DNA of 64,000 nt from Pseudomonas sp. SLFW. GTDB taxonomy: Bacteria > Pseudomonadota > Gammaproteobacteria > Pseudomonadales > Pseudomonadaceae. Made by a program: the position numbers and the translations under genes. Positions 35,631 to 44,510 of the stretch are shown here, one piece after another; the stretch's first letter is position 1, and every line of letters begins with the position of its first letter. Under the pieces are notes generated by a model. The model saw only the letters and a program-made list of their open reading frames with translations. It did no database searches and was not told the origin of the DNA. Location: positions 124,001 through 188,000 of the forward strand of contig NZ_JAAAKW010000008.1 in the NCBI RefSeq assembly GCF_009905615.1, written 5' to 3'.

Positions 35631-36569
35631 ATGCGGAGCGAATTTTTTACGTGGGCAACCTATCTGACGTTGCTGCTGACGCTGTCAGTCTCTCCTGACG
35701 CTGCCTTTGCCCAGACTGAATACCGGTACATCACCTTAGACGGCGGAAAAATGTTCTACCGGGAGGCTGGTGACCTACGCAATCCCACCATTCTGCTGCT
35801 TCACGGATTCCCATCGTCATCCCATATGTTCCGTGACCTGATTCCGGAGCTGGCCGCGCACTTTCACGTGCTGGCGCCTGACTATCCTGGGATGGGCAAT
35901 AGCGATGCTCCCGCATCAGGAGATCCGCTGACGTTCGATGTGCTCGCCGAAACAGTGGATACATTCGTCCGGCGAATGGGTATAGGAAGCGCCGTGATCT
36001 ACATGCAAGATTTCGGTGGCCCCGTCGGGATGCGCATCGCGACGCTTCATCCCGATTGGGTACGCGGATTGGTCATTCAGAACACGCCCATGACGTTGGA
36101 CGGCTGGCAGCCTGCACGGCTTCAAGCCATTCAGGCCGCCAGTATTCTGAAACCAGTGGAAAAGCGGGACGCCGCACAGGCTAGGGTGAGCGTTGCAACG
36201 GATCTGTTCCTCTACCGTCATGGCGCTCGCGATCCTGGCACCCTCAACCCTGACGCTTGGGTCAACGACGCGCTCGCTTTGAGTGACCCCGATAAGCGAC
36301 GTGCCATGACAGACTTGCAGCTGGATATCCTCTCCAATCTCGCCCTATATCCAAAGTGGCAGGCTTACCTGCGCGCGTCGCATCCACCGACGCTGGTAGT
36401 TTGGGGGGACGGTGACCCGATCTTTGCCCCACGCGGCGCCGACGCCGTCAAGGACATCCTGCCGAGCGCAGAAGTAGTTCACTACAACACTGGGCATTTT
36501 GCTTTGGAGGAAGATCATCTCGACATTGCCAAACGAATCAACAACAAGTTTGGACATTCTTCTCAATAA
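35631..36569 (+). CDS. Exported alpha/beta hydrolase with Asp nucleophile
   Basis: A 312-residue protein with a signal peptide (about 1-27, ending DAAFA). The hydrolase core has the oxyanion-hole motif HGFP (about residue 59), the nucleophile elbow MQDFGGPVG with Asp in place of Ser (about residue 122), an acid in VVWGDGDPIF, and the His in YNTGHFALEEDH. An Asp nucleophile with HGFP is the pattern of epoxide hydrolases and haloalkane dehalogenases. Export to the periplasm or outside recalls the P. aeruginosa Cif epoxide hydrolase, though sequence identity was not measured. ATG follows GAAGGAGCAAAAG. Monocistronic. Confidence 0.82.
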   Translation: MRSEFFTWATYLTLLLTLSVSPDAAFAQTEYRYITLDGGKMFYREAGDLRNPTILLLHGFPSSSHMFRDLIPELAAHFHVLAPDYPGMGNSDAPASGDPLTFDVLAETVDTFVRRMGIGSAVIYMQDFGGPVGMRIATLHPDWVRGLVIQNTPMTLDGWQPARLQAIQAASILKPVEKRDAAQARVSVATDLFLYRHGARDPGTLNPDAWVNDALALSDPDKRRAMTDLQLDILSNLALYPKWQAYLRASHPPTLVVWGDGDPIFAPRGADAVKDILPSAEVVHYNTGHFALEEDHLDIAKRINNKFGHSSQ

Positions 36570-37044
36570 GTCAGGACCTCGGATGATCATTTCAGCTCCT
36601 TTTTGTCCCAGTTGGCCATGACTGAACTACGCGCATTGCGGCTGCCAAAGCCGTTCGATTACCACGCCGCGACCTAGCTGGTACAGATCGCTCAAGCGAG
36701 AGCGACTACGAGTTCGGTTACTTTGAAGTTCAAGGACTTGGCTTTGCCAAGGGCGTGCATCTGGCAAACGTTATTACAGAAGAAGAGTGCAGCCAATTGC
36801 GTCTCGTGTTCAAAGGCGCAGCTGATCGTCGGCGATAGTCAGCCGATGGAAAAGCCGGTCAGCGATCATTTGATCACGTGCATCACGAATGTCCATGAAA
36901 GCAGCCAGCCAACAACCATGCCGGCGAAGCAGAACGCTACAAGGAGATTGCTCATGTGCAGGGAACGTCTCATGGTTTCATAAGTGGCATCCCATCTACG
37001 TCTTGAAACCTGAAATAGATGCACACAATCAGGACGGATCGCAG
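36570..37044. other. Gap with possible gene remnants
   Basis: No intact gene. One frame (about 36689-36838) reads ESDYEFGYFEVQGLGFAKG and runs to a stop, and other short coherent stretches occur in different frames, as in a decayed gene. Family not recognised. Confidence 0.3.
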
Positions 37045-37179
37045 TTGAAAAAGAGCGAGCTTCCGGTCAAAACCTGCGTCTGCTGCCAACTTCCTTTCGT
37101 TTGGCGAAAAAAATGGGCGCGGTATTGGGATGAGGTCCGGTATTGTTCGGAGCGTTGCCGACGTGCCGGGAAGAAATAG
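37045..37179 (+). CDS. DUF2256 small zinc-ribbon-like protein
   Basis: A 44-residue protein with the DUF2256 pattern: TCVCCQLPFVWRKKWARYWD followed by VRYCSERCRR, giving four cysteines able to bind a metal. The family is common in proteobacteria and uncharacterised. No ATG gives a normal length; I chose TTG 37045, with CAGGAC upstream. A longer in-frame ATG at 36889 adds 52 residues unlike the family. Confidence 0.65.
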   Translation: MKKSELPVKTCVCCQLPFVWRKKWARYWDEVRYCSERCRRAGKK

Positions 37180-37191
37180 ATAGGTGCATGG

Positions 37192-37704
37192 ATGAAAGCA
37201 GATTTCGGTGATGCTCCGGAGCGGATGCTCAGAACTCAACAGAAGCGTGGCATTCAGAGGTTCGCCACCTATGCAGTAGCAGGATGCATCGCCGCCGTAA
37301 GCGGGTTTATCCTCTTGAGTCGAACGGAGCCTGATCGCGGAAGCGCGCTACACGTGGCTGAAAATCTTCGCTCAGGGCGAGAGTCAGGTGAGATGAACAG
37401 CGGTTCGGTCATACGGTCCGGCCCATCGTTAGACCTCCAATCGCCAAACAGCAGCGCATTCGTTAATCAGGCTCGGCAAACGGTCTTCAATGATCAAAAC
37501 TTTATCCCGACAGGTGCGCATAACGTCGTAACCTTCCACGACACTGTTCGAGAGGTGCCTCGAGAGGAACCTTCAAAGAAGGCCAAGCTGACGATTGTCC
37601 GGCAAACACCCAGCATGAAGGATCGGGCGTGTTGGCCATACAGGCAGGGGAGCATTGAGTCGCGAAACTGTCGTGCTGCGATAGGTCTCCACCATCGTGA
37701 CTGA
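37192..37704 (+). CDS. Hypothetical single-pass membrane protein
   Basis: A 170-residue protein with one hydrophobic segment (about residues 25-43, TYAVAGCIAAVSGFILL) and a polar C-terminal region that is Ser/Arg-rich and probably disordered. The context suggests a membrane-anchored accessory protein. No domain recognised. ATG 37192 lies close to an out-of-frame ATG at 37188, and the ribosome site is weak, so the start is uncertain. Confidence 0.5.
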   Translation: MKADFGDAPERMLRTQQKRGIQRFATYAVAGCIAAVSGFILLSRTEPDRGSALHVAENLRSGRESGEMNSGSVIRSGPSLDLQSPNSSAFVNQARQTVFNDQNFIPTGAHNVVTFHDTVREVPREEPSKKAKLTIVRQTPSMKDRACWPYRQGSIESRNCRAAIGLHHRD

Positions 37705-37771
37705 GACAAAATGACCAAGTGGGCTGCCCGGTGCGGGAGTACCTAAAAACACATCGACAGGACATAGATTC

Positions 37772-38092
37772 GTGAATACAGAGTTGACTGAAGAAGAGAT
37801 GCGAAGGGCCTTGTTTGGGGCCTCAGAAGCTCCGGTCCACGTAGCTGCACCGGAAGAGCCGTCTCCGATCGTTATTGCCCCACCCGTAGCGGTGAAAAAA
37901 CGTAAACCACCTCAGACATTCGTACCCAAGCTCAAGGTGACCCTGCGAGTCGGAAATGAATTTGAAGGCGAGACCCAGATGTTCGTCTTCGAAGCCGACA
38001 CGCTCAGTAAGCTGCAGGCGGAGCTCGATGCGATTAAAGCGGCCCGCAAGAAATTCAAGTACATCGAGGTCGTTTCGATTACGTCCGCCTAG
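37772..38092 (+). CDS. Conserved hypothetical protein
   Basis: A 106-residue soluble protein with an acidic N-terminus, a Pro/Ala-rich middle (PEEPSPIVIAPPVAV) and a C-terminal alpha/beta half (LKVTLRVGNEFEGETQMFVFEAD, then KLQAELDAIKAARKKFKYIEVVS). No function recognised. GTG start follows CAGGACATAGATTC. Codon use is normal for the genome. Confidence 0.65.
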   Translation: MNTELTEEEMRRALFGASEAPVHVAAPEEPSPIVIAPPVAVKKRKPPQTFVPKLKVTLRVGNEFEGETQMFVFEADTLSKLQAELDAIKAARKKFKYIEVVSITSA

Positions 38093-38330
38093 CCATGTCC
38101 GCATGGTCTTCAGTGATCGCCTGGGCCCAGCGTTATCTGGTCTGACCTATCTCACTCACCCGGAAAAAAGCCTCGCTCCAGCGGTGCACCGGCCACAGCG
38201 AAGCGTTTTCAGGCTGCATCCAGATTCGACTTCCTGGGCCATTTGAAAGCGTTAGCGGCTCGGATAGCCATCCCAACGGGTGTCGTCAAGTCCATGCAAT
38301 CACTCACGCTTAAACCTTGACTCCGAAGCC

Positions 38331-39245
38331 TCACTTTTTCATATGGTTTTCCACAAGCTTCAAATCCTTTGCCAGTTGGATGCGTAGCGCGGATATCAAC
38401 TTTCGCGCGTTGTCCGCCAAGGGTTTTCCGGGTCGGAAAAGCAAGAGGCTCGTGAAGTTCACCTTCAGGGAAAACGGCCGGATGACCAAGCCACGGTCGA
38501 TGTAGTCGACGACGGCGACAGGATTGGCGAAACCGAACCCGATACCGCGCAACGCCATCTCGCAGACGGTATGGGCATAGGGCGTTTCAATCCTGATATT
38601 CGGCGTCACGCCATAGGGGGCCAGCGCCGCTTCCATTCGCCGACGGCTGCTGTCTTCTGGATTGAGTGCGATGAAGTCGTGGTTGCCGATATCGTTCGGA
38701 GTGATCACCGGCAGCTTTGCAAGCGGGTGATCAGGTGGCATGGCCATGACACCCGGCGATTCCAGAAAAGGCGAATGCTCCAACCCCATGACCGGCATCT
38801 CGTCGGCCATCAGGCCAAAATCGCATTGACCGGATGAGACGTCCTGATGCACCTCCCGCGAGCTAAGCACCCGTAACGACACCCTCATATCTCGTCCTGC
38901 CAGATCGAACGATGATAGAGCCCTCGGCATGAATGCATTACCCAGTGCCGGATGCACGGCAATGGCCAGCCGGTCCGTGCCGAACTGCTTCAAGGTCTTG
39001 ATCCGATGTTCGATCGCATCCATCCCGATGAAGAGTTTGTCCACGTCCACCATTAACGCGTGCGCCTCCTGCGTGGGCACCAGACGGCCACGAATCCGGT
39101 GGAAGAAAGCGAGACCGGCAGATGTTTCGAGTTTGCGAATCGCCTGGCTGACGGCAGGTTGGGAGATACCGAGCATGTTGGCAGCCTTGCTGGTGCTTCC
39201 TGCGTTCATGACCACTCGAAAGACTTCAATTTCTCGGACACCCAT
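38331..39245 (-). CDS. LysR-family transcriptional regulator
   Basis: A 304-residue LysR-type regulator. The N-terminal helix-turn-helix (AGSTSKAANMLGISQPAVSQAIRKLE, about residues 14-39) is intact, followed by the effector-binding domain. It diverges from the PLP enzyme gene at 39357, with 111 bp between, the usual arrangement for a LysR regulator of the adjacent enzyme/transporter operon. A sulfur-containing amino acid effector is inferred. Confidence 0.9.
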   Translation of the reverse strand: MGVREIEVFRVVMNAGSTSKAANMLGISQPAVSQAIRKLETSAGLAFFHRIRGRLVPTQEAHALMVDVDKLFIGMDAIEHRIKTLKQFGTDRLAIAVHPALGNAFMPRALSSFDLAGRDMRVSLRVLSSREVHQDVSSGQCDFGLMADEMPVMGLEHSPFLESPGVMAMPPDHPLAKLPVITPNDIGNHDFIALNPEDSSRRRMEAALAPYGVTPNIRIETPYAHTVCEMALRGIGFGFANPVAVVDYIDRGLVIRPFSLKVNFTSLLLFRPGKPLADNARKLISALRIQLAKDLKLVENHMKK

Positions 39246-39356
39246 GCAGTAACCTATAACCTTTACTTATTGAGTTAATAATTCTAGGTGTAGTCACTCA
39301 GTTAGGTCTATTGAACAATAGGATTCATTGTCCCTGACCCAACAAGGCGTACCTAG

Positions 39357-40508
39357 ATGAAACTTGTAGATCCTGCCGGCAGCCCTTATGCCAGCCTCTC
39401 TCCAGGTGTATGGCGCGGTTCGACCGTAGTGTTCGATTCGTTCGAAGACTTCGTCAGCCGTAAGAGCCGACAGCCAGACGGCTACAGCTATGGAATTACC
39501 GGCACGCCAACCACTCGTGCGCTCGAGCGTCAAGTCGCTGATCTGGAAAACGCCCGCCACTGCGTGATCATGCCGACGGGTGCGTCTGCACTGATTACCA
39601 CTGTCATGGGCTTCGTTCGTGCAGGCGACCATCTGCTTATTTCGGACTCCTGCTATGGCTCGCTCAAGACTTTCGGTCGCCAGTGGCTGGCTCATCTTGG
39701 TGTTGAGGTGGAGTTCTATCCACCGACTATCGACGCCGGAATTGAAGCATTGATCCGCACTAACACCCGCATGATCTGCATGGAAGCTCCGGGCACCGTC
39801 ACCATGGAAATGCAGGACATTGGTGCAATCACCGCCATCGCCAAAAAGCACGGCGTGCTGACCATGATGGACAACACTTGGGCAAGCCCTCTTTATTTCA
39901 AAGCCATCGAGCATGGCGTGGATTTCGTGGTTCAAGCAGCGACCAAGTACTTCGGCGGTCATTCCGATCTGCTGATGGGAACTGTCAGTCTCAACGATCC
40001 GGAACGCTACGCGGTGCTGCGGGAAACCCAAAGCATCTTTGGTCAGGCTACCAGCCCTGAGGATTGTTTCCTGGTCCAGCGCGGGCTTCAGACGTTCGAG
40101 CTGCGGCTGCGTGAGCAAAGCCGAAAGGCATTGGCAGTGGCGCGTTGGCTGGAGGCTCAGCCTCTAGTACGACAAGTACTTTTCCCCGCGCTGGAAAGCG
40201 ATCCGGGTCACACCCTGTGGAAGAACCAGTTCGAAGGCAGCGGCTGCTTGCTCTCGATCATCCTGGAACCAGCTGCCGACGAAAGTGCCTTCGGCGCATT
40301 TTTCAATGCCCTGCAACGGTTCCCCATCGGCGCGAGTTGGGGCGGTACCCACAGCCTGATTGCCTACTACCCGGCGTCCCAGCAACAGGCACGGCAATTT
40401 TCACCAACAGATCAACCCATCGTGCGCATCTCGATCGGTCTTGAAGACGAGTCGATGTTGATCGCCGACCTGGCCGAAGCCTTGGAGGCATACGCCCGGG
40501 TACGTTGA
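39357..40508 (+). CDS. Cys/Met-metabolism PLP enzyme, cystathionine beta-lyase-like
   Basis: A 383-residue fold-type I PLP enzyme of the MetC/MetB family. YSYGITGTPTTRALE (about residue 44) is the phosphate-cup region, MMDNTWASP holds the PLP-binding Asp, and the Schiff-base Lys is in AATKYFGGHSD (about residue 198). Beta-elimination on cystathionine or another cysteine S-conjugate is likely. It is followed by a polar amino acid ABC importer and divergent from a LysR regulator, suggesting uptake and cleavage of an external thio-amino acid rather than methionine biosynthesis. The ribosome site is weak. Confidence 0.88.
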   Translation: MKLVDPAGSPYASLSPGVWRGSTVVFDSFEDFVSRKSRQPDGYSYGITGTPTTRALERQVADLENARHCVIMPTGASALITTVMGFVRAGDHLLISDSCYGSLKTFGRQWLAHLGVEVEFYPPTIDAGIEALIRTNTRMICMEAPGTVTMEMQDIGAITAIAKKHGVLTMMDNTWASPLYFKAIEHGVDFVVQAATKYFGGHSDLLMGTVSLNDPERYAVLRETQSIFGQATSPEDCFLVQRGLQTFELRLREQSRKALAVARWLEAQPLVRQVLFPALESDPGHTLWKNQFEGSGCLLSIILEPAADESAFGAFFNALQRFPIGASWGGTHSLIAYYPASQQQARQFSPTDQPIVRISIGLEDESMLIADLAEALEAYARVR

Positions 40509-40611
40509 CGTACGGGCACGCTGCGCTTCAGACGCGGCGGCCAGACCAGAACTTTCTGCCGTTACTCCCGCGAGCCCCTGCGGCCGCACACTCAAATGAG
40601 GATGGATAACA

Positions 40612-41436
40612 ATGAAACAGAACGGCATTCGTTTCGCATTGGCAATGATCATGTCTTTCGGCATTGGCTCGGTTGCCATGGCTGACGACTCCCTGCAAAC
40701 CCTGCAAGAGCGAGGCGTTATTCGTATCGCTAACACCCAAGCCAGTCCACCCTGGAGTTATCTGGGGCAGGACAACAAGCCAGCAGGCTACGACGTTGCC
40801 ATCGCCAAAGAGGTTGCCAAGCGCATTGGCGTGGCGAAAGTGGAGTTCATCGCTGACAGCTTCAAAAGCTTCGTCGAAGGCTTGAAGGCCGACAAATACG
40901 ATCTCGTCATGAACGACCTGACGCCCACAGATGAACGCAGAAAACAGGTCGACTTCGCGAGCCCGTATGGCGTGGAAGAGTTCTACATCTTCGTGCGCGA
41001 CGACAATCAGGACATCCATAGCATCAAAGACATGCCAGCGCACTCGATCGGTGTGACGTCGGGGACCAGCAATGAATCCTGGGCCCGCAAGCACATGACC
41101 ACGTCCGACATCCGGGCCTATGAGAACGGCGGTCTGGTGTTCAACGATCTGGCAATTGGACGGGTTGATGCAGTGCTGTCTTCATTGTTCGGCGGAGAGA
41201 AGTACAAAAAGGTCAATAACCTGCCCATCAAGGCAGTGGGTGAGCCTCTGACGTACCAGCTGTCTGCTCCTGCCATGGCCAAGGGTCGAGACAGTCTGCG
41301 CGACGCGGTCAGCAAAGCCATCGAGTCGATGGTTGCAGATGGCACGGTGGACGCTGTCGCCAAGGAGTGGATCGGGCCGGATTATCACATGACCAGTGGA
41401 ATCAAGGCCGCTCTCGCTGAGCTGGCAGAGGAATAA
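40612..41436 (+). CDS. ABC transporter substrate-binding protein (amino acid type)
   Basis: A 274-residue family 3 solute-binding protein with a signal peptide (about 1-24, ending AMADD). The ligand-binding fold is visible through GVIRIANTQASPPWSYLG and ANKYDLVMNDLTPT-like motifs typical of polar amino acid binders. It lies 100 bp after the PLP enzyme and 3 bp before the permease, so all belong to one operon. Likely ligand: cystathionine, cystine or a cysteine conjugate, by context only. Confidence 0.9.
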   Translation: MKQNGIRFALAMIMSFGIGSVAMADDSLQTLQERGVIRIANTQASPPWSYLGQDNKPAGYDVAIAKEVAKRIGVAKVEFIADSFKSFVEGLKADKYDLVMNDLTPTDERRKQVDFASPYGVEEFYIFVRDDNQDIHSIKDMPAHSIGVTSGTSNESWARKHMTTSDIRAYENGGLVFNDLAIGRVDAVLSSLFGGEKYKKVNNLPIKAVGEPLTYQLSAPAMAKGRDSLRDAVSKAIESMVADGTVDAVAKEWIGPDYHMTSGIKAALAELAEE

Positions 41437-41439
41437 ATA

Positions 41440-42090
41440 ATGTGGGATCTCTTTCTACGGGCGCTGCCCCTACTGCAAAAGGCGATCGTGACGACCCTTG
41501 GGTTAGGCCTGGGTGCCTTTGTCCTAGGTACTGCTTTGGGTTTGATGATTGCCCTGATGCGGATTTCTCCGGTGCGGCTGTTTCGGATGATCGCCTTCAG
41601 TTATGTCTCGATCTTCCGCGGCACGCCTCTGTTGGTGCAGATACTGTTGATCTATTTCGGTTTGCCGCATTACGGGATCGTGATGACTCCGATCCCTTCG
41701 GCCCTGCTCGCACTGACGCTGTTCTCGGCGGCCTATCTGAGCGAAACCTTTCGAGCCGGCATCATCGCGGTCGACAGTGGGCAGTGGGAGGCCGCCAGTT
41801 CGATGAGCATGGGCTACTGGACCTGTCTTCGCCGGATCATCATTCCGCAGGCGTTTCGAATCGCCTTACCCACCATGGGCAGTCGGCTCATCGCGTTGAT
41901 CAAGGACACCTCGCTTGCTTCCACGATCACGGTCATGGAAATGACCAGAGTGGCTGAGCAGATCGGTGCTTCCACCTTCCGGTACATGGAAATGTTCCTG
42001 ATGGTGGGCGCGATGTACTGGCTCATCAATCAGGTGTTGACCATCCTGCAAACCTGGCTGGAAGGCCGTTGGACGAGGCACATGCGATGA
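41440..42090 (+). CDS. Amino acid ABC transporter permease
   Basis: A 216-residue inner-membrane permease of the His/Glu/Gln/Arg/opine family with about five transmembrane segments. The ATPase-contact EAA loop is visible as QWEAASSMSMGYWTCLRRIIIPQAFR (about residues 115-140). Its stop overlaps the ATPase start (ATGA). A single permease gene implies a homodimer. Confidence 0.92.
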   Translation: MWDLFLRALPLLQKAIVTTLGLGLGAFVLGTALGLMIALMRISPVRLFRMIAFSYVSIFRGTPLLVQILLIYFGLPHYGIVMTPIPSALLALTLFSAAYLSETFRAGIIAVDSGQWEAASSMSMGYWTCLRRIIIPQAFRIALPTMGSRLIALIKDTSLASTITVMEMTRVAEQIGASTFRYMEMFLMVGAMYWLINQVLTILQTWLEGRWTRHMR

Positions 42091-42845
42091 ACACAAGCAC
42101 TGTACGCGTTACTGGCCTGAGCAAGTCATTTGGGGATCTGGCCGTACTCAAAAACGTTGACCTTGAGGTTCAGGCCGGCCAAGTCGTGGTCATCCTCGGT
42201 CCGTCGGGATCAGGCAAAACAACCTTGCTGCGCTCTCTCAACCTTCTGGAAAAACCGGACGCCGGGACGCTGGAGGTCTGCGGGTATCGTGTGGAGATTC
42301 CGCGCAGCGGTCGATTCGACCGGGCAACGCGCAAGCAAGTGGCGCTACTTAGGCAAAAGACCGCCATGGTCTTCCAGTCCTTCAACCTTTTTCCGCACAT
42401 GACGGCCCTTGAGAACGTCATGGAGGGGCTCCTCAGCGTGAAAAAGGTTTCAAAGGCACAGGCGCTTGAACGAGGGCGGCATTTGTTGGATCAAGTCGGT
42501 CTCGCGGACAAAGCGGACAGTTATCCCGCCAAACTTTCAGGTGGCCAGAAGCAGCGTGTCGCCATCGCAAGAGGGTTATCCATGGACCCTGAAGTGATCT
42601 TCTTTGACGAGCCAACTTCTGCCCTGGACCCTGAGCTGCGTGACGAAGTGCTAGGCGTCATGCGCGAGCTGGCGAACAGCGGCATGACTATGCTGGTGGT
42701 CACCCACGAGCTGCGTTTCGCTCGAGAGGCAGCGGACCGTGTGGTGTTCATGGAAAACGGTGTGGTGGTCAAGGATTGCTCCACTGAAGCGTTCTTCGGT
42801 GAGGAAAGCGGCGAGCGCATTCAGCAGTTCTTGCGCCGGTATTGA
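42087..42845 (+). CDS. Amino acid ABC transporter ATP-binding protein
   Basis: A 252-residue ABC ATPase. Walker A GPSGSGKTT (about residue 38), signature LSGGQKQRVAIARGL, Walker B VIFFDEPTSALDP and switch His in VVTHE are all intact. ATG 42087 overlaps the permease stop. It is the last gene of the LysR-linked module. Confidence 0.94.
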   Translation: MNTSTVRVTGLSKSFGDLAVLKNVDLEVQAGQVVVILGPSGSGKTTLLRSLNLLEKPDAGTLEVCGYRVEIPRSGRFDRATRKQVALLRQKTAMVFQSFNLFPHMTALENVMEGLLSVKKVSKAQALERGRHLLDQVGLADKADSYPAKLSGGQKQRVAIARGLSMDPEVIFFDEPTSALDPELRDEVLGVMRELANSGMTMLVVTHELRFAREAADRVVFMENGVVVKDCSTEAFFGEESGERIQQFLRRY

Positions 42846-43059
42846 TCGCCAACTTTATCTGGACCAAGGCTTGGGACGTACCTGGAGCTGTGGCTGGCGC
42901 AGCATGACCGAACCTGTCGCCTCCTTGCATATCCTCGAGCCATAGCAGACGCGGCCGAACGAGCTCCGGTCATTCGACGTGAACGTCTGCGTGGTGAACG
43001 TCTCTGACAATTATGCGGTGCGATTCAGTACTGCCCATATCGCAAGGAGACAGGCGCGT

Positions 43060-43752
43060 ATGAACATTCTCATGATCCTCACTTCTCACGACCAGCTGGG
43101 TGATACCGGCAAGAAGACGGGCTTCTGGTTGGAGGAATTCGCAGCCCCGTATTACACATTTGCGGATGCCGGGGCCGAAATTACCCTGGCTTCTCCCAAG
43201 GGTGGACAGCCGCCGCTGGACCCTAAAAGTGATGAACCGGACGCCCAGACCGAGCACACCCGACGTTTCCGTGCCGATAGCGAGGCACAGGGGTTGTTAG
43301 CCAATACCGTGCCCTTGGGCGAAGTTGACCCCTATGATTTCGATGCAGTGTTTTACCCTGGTGGCCATGGCCCGCTGTGGGATTTGGCCGAAGACACCGA
43401 CTCCATTACCCTGATCGAAGCGTTTTATGCGGCCAACAAACCGATCGCCGCCGTGTGCCACGCGCCGGGTGTATTGAAGAGCGTCAATGCTCCTGATGGT
43501 CACCCTGTGGTGCAGGGCAAAAACGTCACCGGCTTTACTAATTCGGAAGAGGAGGCCGTAGGGCTCACGAAGATCGTGCCCTTCCTCGTCGAGGACATGC
43601 TGAAGGCCAAAGGTGGGCAATACTCGAAGGCTGCTGATTGGGCAAGTTACGTGGTCGAAGACGGACACCTCATCACTGGACAGAATCCCGCTTCATCACA
43701 AGCAGCGGCTCAAGCGCTATTGAAGCGGCTAGCCAGCGAAGTCTCTGCGTGA
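43060..43752 (+). CDS. DJ-1/PfpI-family type 1 glutamine amidotransferase-like protein
   Basis: A 230-residue protein of the DJ-1/PfpI superfamily. The nucleophile elbow is AVCHAPGVL (Cys at about 130) with the adjacent His. The N-terminal Glu-bearing region LGDTGKKTGFWLEE resembles Hsp31/glyoxalase III-type proteins that detoxify methylglyoxal. ATG 43060 follows AAGGAGACAGGCGCGT. Monocistronic; stress-type function inferred from family. Confidence 0.88.
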   Translation: MNILMILTSHDQLGDTGKKTGFWLEEFAAPYYTFADAGAEITLASPKGGQPPLDPKSDEPDAQTEHTRRFRADSEAQGLLANTVPLGEVDPYDFDAVFYPGGHGPLWDLAEDTDSITLIEAFYAANKPIAAVCHAPGVLKSVNAPDGHPVVQGKNVTGFTNSEEEAVGLTKIVPFLVEDMLKAKGGQYSKAADWASYVVEDGHLITGQNPASSQAAAQALLKRLASEVSA

Positions 43753-43925
43753 TTTTTGCCGCCCGGCCTGCGCCCCGGGGGCGGGCGGTAGTCACTACTC
43801 GTCTTCTCATCCGCGACTATCTTGATCCCTTTTAGCGACTGTCAGGATGGCGTGATTGCGGGAACGATGTTCCTGTAAAAGACTCAACCTCCATGAACTG
43901 CCCATTAGGCCATCAGGAGAACACC

Positions 43926-44294
43926 ATGTCACGACTTGCGGAATTCCGAAGACTCGAACAGCAATTGGCGACTCGACTTGCCGAGTTGGAGACGTTGAAA
44001 AATGATAACGGCTTGAAACAGGAAATCGAGTTCGAGACGAAGCTCAAGGCTCTTTTACAAGAATATGGCTACAGTCTACGTGAAATCGTCACCATTCTTG
44101 AACCGCGCACTTCCGCGAAAAAGAACGCTGCTGTTGCCACGCCTGAAAAATCCTCGCGCAAACCGCGTTCTGTGAAGACCTACAAAAATCCTCACAATGG
44201 CGAGACCCTTGAAACCAAGGGGGGAAATCACAAAACGCTGAAACAGTGGAAGAGTGAGTATGGTGGTGCAGAAGTAGAGTCCTGGTTGGCTTGA
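43926..44294 (+). CDS. MvaT/H-NS-family xenogeneic silencer
   Basis: A 122-residue MvaT-type protein. The N-terminal coiled coil (about 1-60) should mediate oligomerisation; the C-terminal AT-hook-like domain contains YKNPHNGETLETKGGNHKTL, nearly the MvaT signature, and ends with KQWKSEYG. It silences AT-rich, foreign DNA. Being encoded inside an accessory region it is likely an extra paralogue beside the chromosomal MvaT/MvaU. ATG 43926 follows CAGGAGAACACC. Confidence 0.92.
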   Translation: MSRLAEFRRLEQQLATRLAELETLKNDNGLKQEIEFETKLKALLQEYGYSLREIVTILEPRTSAKKNAAVATPEKSSRKPRSVKTYKNPHNGETLETKGGNHKTLKQWKSEYGGAEVESWLA

Positions 44295-44510
44295 AAATCA
44301 TACGGCGAGTGGTACAGCCGCCAGTATGATCCCGTCTGTTTTTTCTTTCATCGCGGCTCATTTGAATGGACCCTACGAGCGTCGTTTAGGGCAGCCTGAA
44401 AACTCCGGGTTGGATCCGTGCTGGACGACTCCCATTGCCAAAGAAACGCGGAACGCCGGGATGCATGGGATCTCGAATACGTACGCACGCCACCGCATCG
44501 GAGCATGACC

